Shown one piece after another: positions 10,269-18,861 of a stretch of DNA of 64,000 bases (the stretch's first letter is position 1; each line of letters starts with the position of its first letter). The notes below the pieces were generated by a model that did not search any database, was not told the DNA's origin, and was given only the letters and a program-made list of their open reading frames with translations. The position numbers and the translations under genes were made by a program. This DNA is from Pseudomonas sp. 21 (GTDB taxonomy: Bacteria; Pseudomonadota; Gammaproteobacteria; Pseudomonadales; Pseudomonadaceae): contig NZ_JYOA01000010.1 of NCBI RefSeq assembly GCF_000955805.1, forward strand, positions 656,737-720,736, read 5' to 3'.

Positions 10269-12335
10269 ATGAACAATAACAACAGCCTGCTACGTCACCT
10301 CGCCTGGCTGGCGGTGGCGATAGTCGGTGCATTTGCCTTGGGAGTCGTGGCACTACGTCGCGGCGAAGCCATCAACGCACTGTGGATCGTCGTCGCGGCG
10401 GTTGCCATCTACCTGGTCGCCTACCGCTACTACAGCCTGTTCATCGCCACCAAGGTGATGCAGCTGGACGCCAACCGAGCGACCCCTGCGGTCCTCAACA
10501 ACGACGGTCTGGACTACGTCCCGACCAACAAGCACATCCTCTTCGGTCACCACTTCGCTGCCATTGCCGGCGCCGGCCCGCTGGTCGGTCCCGTACTGGC
10601 TGCGCAGATGGGTTACCTGCCCGGCACGCTCTGGCTGATCGCCGGCGTGGTGCTGGCCGGTGCCGTACAGGATTTCATGGTTCTGTTCATCTCCAGCCGC
10701 CGCAACGGGCGCTCCCTGGGTGAACTGGTCCGCGAGGAAATGGGGCAGGTGGCGGGGACCATCGCTCTGTTCGGCGCGTTCCTGATCATGATCATCATCC
10801 TCGCGGTGCTCGCGCTGATCGTGGTGAAGGCCCTGGCCGAAAGCCCGTGGGGCATGTTCACCGTGCTGGCGACCATTCCGATCGCGCTGTTCATGGGCGT
10901 GTACATGCGCTACATCCGACCGGGCCGCATCGGCGAGATTTCCGTGGTCGGCATCATCCTGCTGCTGGGCTCCATCTGGCTCGGTGGCCAGATTGCCGCC
11001 AGCCCCGAGTGGGCCCCGGTGTTCACCTTCCATGGCGTGCAGATCGTCTGGATGCTGATCGCCTACGGCGCCATCGCCTCGGTGCTGCCGGTCTGGCTGC
11101 TGCTGGCGCCGCGTGACTACCTGTCGACCTTCCTCAAGATCGGCACCATCATCGCCCTGGCCATCGGCATCGTGATCGTCTCGCCGGAGCTGAAGATGCC
11201 GGCCCTGACCCAGTTCACCGACGGCACCGGCCCGGTGTGGAAGGGCGGCCTGTTCCCGTTCCTGTTCATCACCATCGCCTGTGGCGCCGTCTCCGGCTTC
11301 CACGCGCTGATCTCCTCGGGCACCACGCCCAAGCTGCTCAACCGCGAGCCCGACGCCCGCTACATCGGCTACGGCGGCATGCTGATGGAGTCCTTCGTGG
11401 CCATCATGGCGATGGTCGCCGCCTCGGTCATCGAGCCGGGCATCTACTTCGCCATGAACAGCCCGCCGGCTGTCGTCGGTACCGACGTCACCGCCGTGGC
11501 CGCGACCGTCAGCAGCTGGGGCTTCACCATCACCCCGGAAGTGCTGGCCCAGACCGCCAAGGACATCGGCGAGACCACCATCCTGGCCCGCGCCGGTGGT
11601 GCGCCGACGCTCGCCGTGGGTATCGCGCACATCCTTCACCAGGTGCTGCCGGGTGAGAACACCATGGCCTTCTGGTACCACTTCGCGATCCTCTTCGAAG
11701 CGCTGTTCATCCTCACCGCGGTGGACGCCGGCACCCGTGCCGGGCGCTTCATGCTGCAGGACCTGCTGGGCAACTTCGTCCCGGCGCTGAAGAAGACCGA
11801 ATCCTGGACCGCCAACATCATCGGTACCGGCGGCTGCGTCGCGCTGTGGGGCTGGCTGCTGTACCAGGGCGTGGTCGATCCGCTGGGTGGCATCAACACG
11901 CTGTGGCCGCTGTTCGGCATCTCCAACCAGATGCTCGCCGGCATCGCGCTGATGCTCTCCACCGTCGTGCTGATCAAGATGAAGCGCCAGCAATACGTCT
12001 GGGTGACCGCCCTGCCGGCCGCCTGGTTGCTGATCTGCACCACCACCGCCGGCCTGATCAAGCTGTTCGACAGCAACCCGGCCGTGGGCTTCATCGCCCT
12101 GGGCAAGAAGTACTCCGCCGGCCTGGACGCCGGGCAGATCATCGCCCCGGCCAAGGACATCGGCCAGATGCAGCACGTGATGATGAACGCCTACATCAAC
12201 GCCGGCCTCACCGTGCTGTTCCTGCTGGTGGTGTTCAGCGTGCTGGTGTACGCGATCAAGGTAGGCGCGAGCGCCTGGACCAAGAAGGAGCGCACCGACA
12301 AGGAAGCTCCGTTCCAGCCGATCCCGGACGCCTGA
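10269..12335 (+). CDS. cstA: Carbon starvation protein CstA, pyruvate/peptide transporter family
   Basis: A 688-residue inner membrane protein with many transmembrane helices. The CstA signature is clear: VPTNKHILFGHHFAAIAGAGPLVGP near residue 85 and FLFITIACGAVSGFHALISSGTTPK in the middle. E. coli relatives (CstA, BtsT) take up pyruvate, and CstA is also linked to peptide use in starvation. It is followed 12 bases later by a YbdD-type gene, the usual pairing. Upstream, AGAATT (10222) and AATTCT (10236) form a short inverted repeat in the promoter region that could be an operator. Confidence 0.95.
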   Translation: MNNNNSLLRHLAWLAVAIVGAFALGVVALRRGEAINALWIVVAAVAIYLVAYRYYSLFIATKVMQLDANRATPAVLNNDGLDYVPTNKHILFGHHFAAIAGAGPLVGPVLAAQMGYLPGTLWLIAGVVLAGAVQDFMVLFISSRRNGRSLGELVREEMGQVAGTIALFGAFLIMIIILAVLALIVVKALAESPWGMFTVLATIPIALFMGVYMRYIRPGRIGEISVVGIILLLGSIWLGGQIAASPEWAPVFTFHGVQIVWMLIAYGAIASVLPVWLLLAPRDYLSTFLKIGTIIALAIGIVIVSPELKMPALTQFTDGTGPVWKGGLFPFLFITIACGAVSGFHALISSGTTPKLLNREPDARYIGYGGMLMESFVAIMAMVAASVIEPGIYFAMNSPPAVVGTDVTAVAATVSSWGFTITPEVLAQTAKDIGETTILARAGGAPTLAVGIAHILHQVLPGENTMAFWYHFAILFEALFILTAVDAGTRAGRFMLQDLLGNFVPALKKTESWTANIIGTGGCVALWGWLLYQGVVDPLGGINTLWPLFGISNQMLAGIALMLSTVVLIKMKRQQYVWVTALPAAWLLICTTTAGLIKLFDSNPAVGFIALGKKYSAGLDAGQIIAPAKDIGQMQHVMMNAYINAGLTVLFLLVVFSVLVYAIKVGASAWTKKERTDKEAPFQPIPDA

Positions 12336-12347
12336 CGGAGGAACATC

Positions 12348-12551
12348 ATGTTCAACGACCTCAGCCGCATGGGTAAGTACCTCGGGCAGGCCGCGCGCAT
12401 GCTGGTCGGCATGCCCGATTACGACACCTACGTTCAGCACATGCAGAACAAGCACCCGGACAAGACTCCGATGACCTACGAAGAGTTCTTCCGCGAGCGC
12501 CAGGAGGCGCGTTACGGTGGCGGCAAGGGAAGGCCGATCCGCTGCTGCTGA
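12348..12551 (+). CDS. YbdD/YjiX family small protein
   Basis: A 67-residue protein with the family pattern [17 protein letters not shown] and [18 protein letters not shown] near the C-terminus. It almost always follows cstA or btsT; its role is not settled, although a link to transporter function is assumed. GGAGGA precedes the ATG, and the gene is plainly in one operon with cstA. Confidence 0.93.
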   Translation: MFNDLSRMGKYLGQAARMLVGMPDYDTYVQHMQNKHPDKTPMTYEEFFRERQEARYGGGKGRPIRCC

Positions 12552-12586
12552 TGCGATGAAACTGGCTGCGTGGCCGATGCTGCGTT

Positions 12587-12646
12587 GCCAGTGGCCGGAA
12601 AAATGCTCATTTACTGAAGTAGACTCCGCTTTTTCCGGCCACTGGC
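12587..12646. repeat. Large perfect inverted repeat with conserved GCGGAG/TGAGCAT core, copy A
   Basis: Arms GCCAGTGGCCGGAAAAA (12587-12603) and its exact inverse (12630-12646), 17 bp each, enclose 26 bases. Read on the minus strand the core is GCGGAG-TCTAC-TTCA-GTAAA-TGAGCAT, matching the core of a second element at 53013-53070. It lies between ybdD and yjiA, and is followed by an intrinsic terminator. Confidence 0.85.
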
Positions 12647-12689
12647 GCCTTGCCTCGCCTGCCTCGCCGACGTTTCATTAGTAGAAATG

Positions 12690-12722
12690 CGGGCCGCGAG
12701 CGATCGCGGCCCGTTTTCTTTT
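12690..12722 (+). terminator. Strong intrinsic terminator just upstream of yjiA
   Basis: Perfect stem CGGGCCGCGA (12690-12699) and TCGCGGCCCG (12704-12713) with loop GCGA and a following TTTTCTTTT. It ends only about 20 bases before the yjiA start, so it either ends the cstA-ybdD transcript or acts as an attenuator in a yjiA leader. Confidence 0.85.
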
Positions 12723-12742
12723 CCGATTGCCTGGATGTTCCC

Positions 12743-13741
12743 ATGACCGATTCCGCAAGCGTGCCGCAGATTCCGGTGACTGTTCTCACCGGTTTCCTCG
12801 GGGCCGGCAAGACCACCCTGCTCAAGTACATCCTCAAGGCCGAGCATGGCCTGAAGATCGCCGTGATCGAGAACGAATTCAGCGAGACGCCCATCGACGC
12901 TCAATTGCTCGGCGACGACGCGGTGCAGGTGACTACGCTGTCCAACGGCTGCGTCTGCTGCACCATCAATAGCGACCTCGAGCGTGCGCTCTATGTCCTG
13001 CTGGAGCGACGCGACAACGGCGAGCTGGATTTCGACCGCCTGGTGATCGAGTGCACCGGCCTGGCCGACCCGGCCCCGGTGGCGCAGACCTTCTTCGTCG
13101 ACGAGACCCTGCGCGAGCGCTACCTGCTCGACGGCATCATCACCCTGGTGGATGCCGCCAACGCCGACCGTCACCTGCAGGAAGCCATCGCCCAGGCCCA
13201 GGTCGGCTTCGGTGACCGCATCCTGGTGAGCAAGCGCGACCTGGTGTCGCCGGAGCAATACGAAGCATTGGTCGAGCGCCTGCAGCGCATCAATCGGCGC
13301 GCCGAAATCCACGCGGTGGAGCATGGCGCCATCGAACTGGAACGCCTGCTCGACGTGCGCGGCTTCAACCTCAATGCCGACGTTGGCCTGCGCCCGTTGC
13401 TGCGCCCGGTGCGCCCGGCGGCGGATACCACCGACCGCATCACGACCCTGGTGCTGCGCAGCGACAACCCGCTGGATATCGAACGCCTGAGCGAGTTCAT
13501 GGATGACCTGCTGCAATGGCACGGCAACTCGCTGCTGCGCTACAAGGGCGTGCTGAACATCGCCGGCGAGGAGCGCCGCCTGGTGTTCCAGGGCGTGCTG
13601 CGGCTTTATGGCTTCGACTGGGACACCGAGTGGAAGGGCAACGAGCAGCGCGAGAGCGTGATCGTCTTCATCGGTGACAACCTGCCTGAAGAAGAGATTC
13701 GCCGGGGCTTCGATCGCATCACGGGCGGCCCGACCGCCTGA
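12743..13741 (+). CDS. yjiA: CobW/YjiA-family GTPase, metal chaperone type
   Basis: A G3E-class GTPase of 332 residues. It shows Walker A GFLGAGKTTLL, the metal-binding CVCC motif in NGCVCCTINSDL (CxCC), Walker B-like LVIECTGLADPAPV and the SKRDLV base-recognition motif, then a CobW C-terminal domain. Relatives deliver zinc or other metals to client proteins; E. coli yjiA also sits after btsT-yjiX, matching the cstA-ybdD-yjiA order here. Start at MTDSASVP; the ATG is just 20 bases after a terminator, leaving little room for a promoter of its own. Confidence 0.9.
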   Translation: MTDSASVPQIPVTVLTGFLGAGKTTLLKYILKAEHGLKIAVIENEFSETPIDAQLLGDDAVQVTTLSNGCVCCTINSDLERALYVLLERRDNGELDFDRLVIECTGLADPAPVAQTFFVDETLRERYLLDGIITLVDAANADRHLQEAIAQAQVGFGDRILVSKRDLVSPEQYEALVERLQRINRRAEIHAVEHGAIELERLLDVRGFNLNADVGLRPLLRPVRPAADTTDRITTLVLRSDNPLDIERLSEFMDDLLQWHGNSLLRYKGVLNIAGEERRLVFQGVLRLYGFDWDTEWKGNEQRESVIVFIGDNLPEEEIRRGFDRITGGPTA

Positions 13742-13747
13742 ATGCAT

Positions 13748-13776
13748 ACGCCCGGCCAATGCCGGGCGTTTTGTTT
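13748..13776 (+). terminator. Intrinsic terminator after yjiA
   Basis: Stem ACGCCCGGC-CAAT-GCCGGGCGT followed by TTTGTTT, a few bases past the stop codon. Confidence 0.85.
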
Positions 13777-13784
13777 GGCGCTTC

Positions 13785-13945
13785 GTAGGAGCGAGCTTGC
13801 TCGCGAACCAGCGCTCTCGTTTAACGCCAGTTTTCAACGCTCGCGCCGTACAGTCCCCTCTCCCTGAAGGGAGAGGGCCGCCCGGTGCGGTGGCGAGCTT
13901 CGGCGTCAGCTGGGGGCTTCTGTTCGCGAGCAAGCTCGCTCCTAC
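13785..13945. repeat. REP inverted pair around a second palindrome
   Basis: REP units at 13785-13808 and, inverted, at 13922-13945. Between them lies a perfect 10-bp palindrome CCCTCTCCCT-GA-AGGGAGAGGG (13856-13877). The insertion sits between convergent yjiA and the GntR gene. It is the widest of the four REP pairs in this window because of the extra element inside. Confidence 0.85.
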
Positions 13946-13966
13946 ACAAAAGCGGCGTGGCGTTAC

Positions 13967-14653
13967 TCAGCCGCCAATCAGATGCTTGAGCGGGTGGTAA
14001 TCCGCCTTCAGGTTCCCCGCCGCCTTGATGATCGCCTGTTCGATGGCGTTCAGGTGCATGCAGGTCAGCTCGATGGCTGCCGCCTGGTTGCCCGCTTCGA
14101 TGTACTCGATCAACTTCTGGTGTTCGTTGCCGCGGCAGGTCTCGTGCTGGTCGTCGTCCAGGGTGGTGGCGTAGAGCGAGGCGCGTTCGATCAGCTTGCG
14201 GAAGAAATCCAACAGCACCGGATTGTTCAGCGCTGCCGCGAGCTTGAGATGGAACTCGCCGAGCAGGTGGACGAATCGCGCATGGTCGTGGTCATGGGTC
14301 GCCTCTTCCAGCGCCACGTGGTCACGCAGGTCCTGGATGATCGCGCTGTCCGCGCGCCGGCAGAGTTCGCTGACGATGCCGATCTCGATCAGCCGCCGCG
14401 TTTCGAACAGCGAGCGGATCTCCTCGTCGCTGGGTAATGACACCCACGCACCTTTGTTGAGCGCGCTGGATACCAGCCCATCCGCTTCCAGATGTTTCAG
14501 CGCCGCGCGCACCGAAGTGCGGCTGACCTTGAACAAATCCGCCAATGCCGCCTCGCCGAGCTTCATGCCCGGGCGCAGGCTGCGCTTGCTGATCGCCTCG
14601 TAAACCCCTTGGTAGACGCGTTCCACCGTGGATTCGGGGTGCTTCTCCGTCAT
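13967..14653 (-). CDS. GntR family regulator, FCD (FadR-like) subgroup
   Basis: A 228-residue repressor-type regulator: winged helix N-terminus (GVYEAISKRSLRPGMKLGEAALADLFKVSRTSVRAALKHLEADGL) and an all-helical FCD domain whose ligand and metal residues include the histidines in LLGEFHLKLA and the final LTCMHLNAIE. It is divergent from the ABC transporter operon at 14794 and almost surely controls it. Two matching decamers at 14750-14772 are candidate operators. The effector is probably the transported nitrogen compound. Confidence 0.88.
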   Translation of the reverse strand: MTEKHPESTVERVYQGVYEAISKRSLRPGMKLGEAALADLFKVSRTSVRAALKHLEADGLVSSALNKGAWVSLPSDEEIRSLFETRRLIEIGIVSELCRRADSAIIQDLRDHVALEEATHDHDHARFVHLLGEFHLKLAAALNNPVLLDFFRKLIERASLYATTLDDDQHETCRGNEHQKLIEYIEAGNQAAAIELTCMHLNAIEQAIIKAAGNLKADYHPLKHLIGG

Positions 14654-14749
14654 GAGCGACTCCGCCTCTTGCTTGACCCTTCAAAGGATGCCGCAAAACC
14701 GTCCGTGCAAAACCAGTTGCAGAAGAAAAATACATCAGCTATTTCTAGA

Positions 14750-14772
14750 TTGCATTCAAATATTGCATACAA
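14750..14772 (+). promoter_or_regulatory. Tandem candidate GntR operators
   Basis: Two near-identical decamers TTGCATTCAA (14750-14759) and TTGCATACAA (14763-14772). The second is one base off the TTGTATACAA palindrome bound by many FCD-type GntR regulators. They lie 22-44 bases before the ATP-binding gene and next to its Shine-Dalgarno, so binding would block transcription. Confidence 0.45.
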
Positions 14773-14793
14773 AAACAAGAGGAATGCACCAAA

Positions 14794-15864
14794 ATGAATC
14801 ACTCGTCGTCAGTCGAGGTGCGTCGGGTCAGCAAGCGCTACACCGATGATCCCAATGTCGCTCCCGCCCTCAATGAAGTGTCGGTCGACATCGCCCATAA
14901 CGAATTCTTCACCCTGCTGGGGCCGTCCGGCTGCGGCAAGACCACGCTGCTGCGCAGCATCGCCGGGTTCGAGAACGTCACCTCCGGCGACATCCTCGTC
15001 GGCGGCGAGCGGGTCAACGACCTGCCGCCGTACCGCCGCCGCATCAACACCGTGTTCCAGAGTTACGCCCTGTTCCCGCATATGTCGGTGAGCGAGAACA
15101 TCGCTTTCGGCCTGGAGATGCAGGGGCTGCAGCGCTCGGAGATTCCGAAACGGGTGAAGGAAATGCTCGCGCTGGTGCAGATGGAACACCTCGCTCGGCG
15201 CAAGCCGGCGGAACTCTCCGGCGGCCAGCAGCAACGCGTCGCCCTGGCCCGAGCGCTGGCGCCCAAGCCCTCGGTCCTGCTGCTCGACGAACCGCTGTCC
15301 GCGCTGGACCTGAAGCTGCGCAAGGAAATGCAGGTCGAGCTCAAGCGCGTGCAGGAAGAGGCGGGCATCACCTTCATCTTCGTCACCCACGACCAGGAAG
15401 AAGCGCTGACCCTGTCCGACCGCATCGCCGTGATGTCCCACGGCAACATCATGCAGATCGGCACGCCCAACGAGATCTACGAACGCCCGACGCATCGCTT
15501 CGTCGCGCAGTTCATCGGCGACATCAACTTCCTCCCCGGGCAGATGCGCCAGGGCGGCTTCCACCCCAACGCCATGGCCGCGGAGATCCCCTGCGAGCTG
15601 CCGGCCGGCCTGAGCAGCGCCAGCGTGCAACTGGCCTTCCGCCCGGAACGCTCGAAGCTGGTCGACCCCTCGCAGCCGCACCACCTGCGCGCGGTGATCG
15701 AGACGGTGATGTACGTCGGCACCGCCACGTTGTATCGCTGCCGCCTGCCCGACGCTTCGCAGATCACCCTGCGCGAGAGCAACGAGGGCGGCCGCGCCCG
15801 CGACGTCGGCGAGGCCGTGGCGGTGCATCTGCCGCCCCAGGCCTGCCTGCTGATGGAGGCCTGA
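14794..15864 (+). CDS. Polyamine-type ABC transporter, ATP-binding protein
   Basis: Cytoplasmic ATPase (356 aa) of an importer. It shows Walker [11 protein letters not shown] loop [11 protein letters not shown], signature [15 protein letters not shown], Walker [13 protein letters not shown] and switch histidine VTHDQEEAL, then a C-terminal TOBE-type domain as in PotA. It is the first gene of an operon with two permeases, a binding protein, two amidohydrolases and a flavin reductase-like protein. AAGAGGA lies before the ATG. Confidence 0.92.
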   Translation: MNHSSSVEVRRVSKRYTDDPNVAPALNEVSVDIAHNEFFTLLGPSGCGKTTLLRSIAGFENVTSGDILVGGERVNDLPPYRRRINTVFQSYALFPHMSVSENIAFGLEMQGLQRSEIPKRVKEMLALVQMEHLARRKPAELSGGQQQRVALARALAPKPSVLLLDEPLSALDLKLRKEMQVELKRVQEEAGITFIFVTHDQEEALTLSDRIAVMSHGNIMQIGTPNEIYERPTHRFVAQFIGDINFLPGQMRQGGFHPNAMAAEIPCELPAGLSSASVQLAFRPERSKLVDPSQPHHLRAVIETVMYVGTATLYRCRLPDASQITLRESNEGGRARDVGEAVAVHLPPQACLLMEA

Positions 15865-15866
15865 GC

Positions 15867-16775
15867 ATGAAGGAGTCGCCCACTACTCGACGCCTGTTGC
15901 TGCTCAGCCCGGTGGCGCTGACGCTGCTGGGGCTGATCGCCATCCCGCTGGCGATCATGGGCTACATCAGCCTGCTGCCGCGCAACCTCTACGGCGGCGT
16001 CGACTGGCACGCCGACTGGCAGATCCAGAGCTACGTGCAGCTGTTCTTCCAGGAGGATTTCGACGGCAACCTGGAGCTCAACTGGGTCTATGCCCAGGCG
16101 TTGTTGCGCTCGCTGTTCCAGGCCGGCGGCACCACGCTGCTGTGCTTCCTCTTCGGCTTCCCGGTGGCGCTGTGGATGACCAGCCTGAGCGAGCGCTCGC
16201 GCAACCTCATGGTGCTGCTGATCACCATCCCGTTCTGGACCAACCTGTTGATCCGCAACTACGCCTGGCTGATCATCCTCCGCGAGCATGGCTGGATCGC
16301 CCAGACGGTCAACGCGCTGTTCCCCCAGGCCGGCGGCATCACCCTGCTGTACAACGACTTCGCGGTCTGCGTCGGCCTGGTCTACAGCTTCCTGCCGTTC
16401 ATGATCCTGCCGATCTACTCGACCCTGGAGAAGCTCGACTGGCGTCTCGTCGAGGCCGCCTACGACCTCGGCGCCAACCGCTGGAAGGCGCTGCGCCGGG
16501 TGATCCTGCCGCTGTCCATGCCCGGTGTGATCGCCGGCTCGCTGCTGGTGTTCGTGCCGAGCCTGGGCGCTTTCATCACCCCGGCGATCCTCGGCGGCGG
16601 CAAGACGCTGATGATCGGCAACCTGATCCAGCAGCAGTTCGGCACTGCGCGCAACTGGCCGCTGGGCGGTTCGCTGTCGTTCCTGCTGCTGGCGATCATG
16701 CTGCTCGCGCTGATCGCGTTCGCCCTCTATAGCCGCCGCGCCGCCAAGGCCGTCCACCTGGGAGCTTCCGCATGA
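15867..16775 (+). CDS. ABC transporter permease, PotB-like
   Basis: A 302-residue inner membrane subunit with six predicted helices and the EAA loop (EAAYDLGANRWKALRRVILPLSMPGVIAG) that docks onto the ATPase. It starts two bases after the ATPase stop codon and overlaps the next permease gene by four bases, so translation is coupled. Confidence 0.92.
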   Translation: MKESPTTRRLLLLSPVALTLLGLIAIPLAIMGYISLLPRNLYGGVDWHADWQIQSYVQLFFQEDFDGNLELNWVYAQALLRSLFQAGGTTLLCFLFGFPVALWMTSLSERSRNLMVLLITIPFWTNLLIRNYAWLIILREHGWIAQTVNALFPQAGGITLLYNDFAVCVGLVYSFLPFMILPIYSTLEKLDWRLVEAAYDLGANRWKALRRVILPLSMPGVIAGSLLVFVPSLGAFITPAILGGGKTLMIGNLIQQQFGTARNWPLGGSLSFLLLAIMLLALIAFALYSRRAAKAVHLGASA

Positions 16776-17563
16776 TTGCCCAGCACCTGAAGAAACTCCC
16801 CGGCACCCGCGAGACCAGCCTGCTGGTGCTGGCGTACCTGTACCTGCCGATCTTCGTGTTGATCGCCTACAGCTTCAACGCCAACCGCTCGGCCACGGTG
16901 TGGACCGAATTCTCCTTCGCTTGGTACGGCAAGATCGTCGCCAACCCTTCGATCCAGGCCGCCGCGTTCAACTCGCTGGTGGTCGCTGGCTTCGCCACCG
17001 TGCTGTCCACGGCGATCGCCCTGGCGGCGGCGCTGGCGACCTCGCGGCCGTTCTACGGGCGGCGGATGGTGGAGGGCGGGATCAACCTGCCGCTGATCCT
17101 GCCGGAGATCGTCATCGCGGTTGCCACGCTGCTGCTGTTCATGTCGCTGGGCATCAAGCTCGGCCTGATGACGGTGATCGTCGCCCACGTCGGCTTCTGC
17201 ATTCCGTTCGCCTACCTGCCGATCCGCGCGCGCCTGAACGACCTGGACAAGAGCCTGCTGGAAGCCGCCGGCGACCTCTACGCCAGCCCGTACCAGGTGT
17301 TTCGCCGGGTGACGCTGCCGCTGCTATGGCCGGCGGTGCTGTCCGGCGCGGTACTGGCGTTCGTGGTCAGCCTCGACGATTTCATCATGACCTTCTTCGT
17401 CGCCGGCCCCGGCTCGACGACGCTGCCGGTCTACATCTTCTCGGCCATCAAGGCCGGGGTGACGCCCGAGATCAATGCCATCTCGACCCTCATGCTGGTG
17501 ATTTCCATCGTCCTCGTGGTGCTGTCGTACTGGCTCGGCCAGCGCGGCAAACCGGACGCCTGA
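16772..17563 (+). CDS. ABC transporter permease, PotC-like
   Basis: The second membrane subunit, 263 residues, with helices and an EAA loop (EAAGDLYASPYQVFRRVTLPLLWPAVLSG). FVVSLDDFIMTFFVAGPGSTTLPVYIFS is typical of PotC-type permeases. It overlaps the preceding permease by an ATGA junction. Together with the other three genes it makes a full importer. Confidence 0.92.
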   Translation: MIAQHLKKLPGTRETSLLVLAYLYLPIFVLIAYSFNANRSATVWTEFSFAWYGKIVANPSIQAAAFNSLVVAGFATVLSTAIALAAALATSRPFYGRRMVEGGINLPLILPEIVIAVATLLLFMSLGIKLGLMTVIVAHVGFCIPFAYLPIRARLNDLDKSLLEAAGDLYASPYQVFRRVTLPLLWPAVLSGAVLAFVVSLDDFIMTFFVAGPGSTTLPVYIFSAIKAGVTPEINAISTLMLVISIVLVVLSYWLGQRGKPDA

Positions 17564-17605
17564 TAACGACTGCCGACCCTGACCTTTAGCTTTTCGGAGA
17601 GCCCT

Positions 17606-18658
17606 ATGAAGTTGAATGCCCTGCGTCACGGCCTTGCCGGTTTGTCCCTCGCCCTGCTGACCGCGGGCGTTGCCCAGGCCGAGGAGCCCAAGCAGCTGTT
17701 CTTCTACAACTGGACCGACTACTACCCGGTGGAACTGCTGGCCAAGTTCGAGAAGGAGACCGGCATCAAGGTCACCATGGACGGCTACGACAGTAACGAA
17801 ACCCTGCTGGCGAAACTGCAGGCCGGCGGTGCGGCATACGACGTGATCGTGCCGTCGCATTCGATCATGCAGACACTGATCAACCAGGACCTGCTGCTGG
17901 AAATCGATACGCCCAAGCTGGCTAACTTCCAGTTCGTCAAACCGGCGTTCCGCGACCCGGGCTTCGACCCCGGCCGCAAGTACTCGGCGCCTTACCTGTG
18001 GGGCACCACCGGTTTCTCCTACGACAGCGCGCGGGTGCCGGGTGGCAAGCTGGACGATTCGTGGAAGGAGTTCTTCGAACCGCGTCCGGAGTTGCAGGGC
18101 CAGGTCGCCGCGCTGGATACCCCGAGCAGCCTGATCAATGCCGCCGCGCATTACCTCAATGTCGACGAGTGCACCGAGAACCCGCAGGACGCCAAGAAGA
18201 TCCTCGAGCTGCTGCAGAAGCAGAAGCCCTTCCTGAAGATGTACAGCTCGGACAACACCGTGGACCGCATGGCCTCCGGCGAAGTCGTGCTGATGCAGAA
18301 CTGGAACGGCTCCACCGCCCGCGCCACGCTGCAGAAAAGCACCATCAAGTACGTCTACCCGCGCGAGGGCGTGGCCTCCTTCCAGGACAACTTCGCCGTG
18401 CCGAAAAGCGCACCACACCCGGAGAACGCCAAGGTCTTCATCAACTGGATGATGAAACCGGAAAACGCCGCCGCGGTGACCAACGCCATCGCCTATTCCA
18501 ATGGCATCCAGACCGACCAGTTGCTTGACGCCAAGTGGAAGGTCATGGACGCGATCAACATGCCCGAGGACTACGCACAGCGCCTGCGCCTGGAAAAGGA
18601 ATGCAGCAACAAATCCCGCGAGCTGCAGGACCGCATCTGGTCCAAGCTCAAGGGCTGA
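17606..18658 (+). CDS. Periplasmic binding protein, PotD/PotF family
   Basis: Substrate receptor of the importer, 350 residues, with a signal peptide cleaved after VAQA. The family signature follows at once: LFFYNWTDYYPVELLAKFEKETG. Late in the chain FINWMMKPENAAAVTNAIAYSNG matches the PotD fold. The amidohydrolases downstream suggest a ligand with amide or amino-heterocycle groups rather than a simple polyamine; that is inference. Confidence 0.9.
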   Translation: MKLNALRHGLAGLSLALLTAGVAQAEEPKQLFFYNWTDYYPVELLAKFEKETGIKVTMDGYDSNETLLAKLQAGGAAYDVIVPSHSIMQTLINQDLLLEIDTPKLANFQFVKPAFRDPGFDPGRKYSAPYLWGTTGFSYDSARVPGGKLDDSWKEFFEPRPELQGQVAALDTPSSLINAAAHYLNVDECTENPQDAKKILELLQKQKPFLKMYSSDNTVDRMASGEVVLMQNWNGSTARATLQKSTIKYVYPREGVASFQDNFAVPKSAPHPENAKVFINWMMKPENAAAVTNAIAYSNGIQTDQLLDAKWKVMDAINMPEDYAQRLRLEKECSNKSRELQDRIWSKLKG

Positions 18659-18692
18659 TGGTTTGACCCGGCTGCGCGCCGGACTGCTCTTC

Positions 18693-18769
18693 GTAGGAGC
18701 GAGCTTGCTCGCGAACAGACTCCGGAATGGCACTGATGTTGTGCGGTTCGCGAGCAAGCTCGCTCCTAC
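18693..18769. repeat. REP inverted pair
   Basis: REP units at 18693-18716 and inverted at 18746-18769, 29 bases apart, inside the gap between the binding-protein gene and the first amidohydrolase. A second small palindromic repeat, GCGGAT...ATCCGCCCTACG, follows at about 18803-18838. The pair may limit read-through or stabilise the upstream mRNA. Confidence 0.85.
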
Positions 18770-18861
18770 CAGTTTGAGCCCGGAGCACGCGTCGACGAGC
18801 TCATCGGCGGATCACCGCAAGCGGGTATCCGCCCTACGTTTTCAACAAGATCGAGGTCCCC

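Noticed and set aside
10353-12455. 700-codon minus-strand open frame opposite cstA
   Set aside because: Shadow of cstA; composition is histidine, glutamine and aspartate-rich and lacks hydrophobic cores or motifs.
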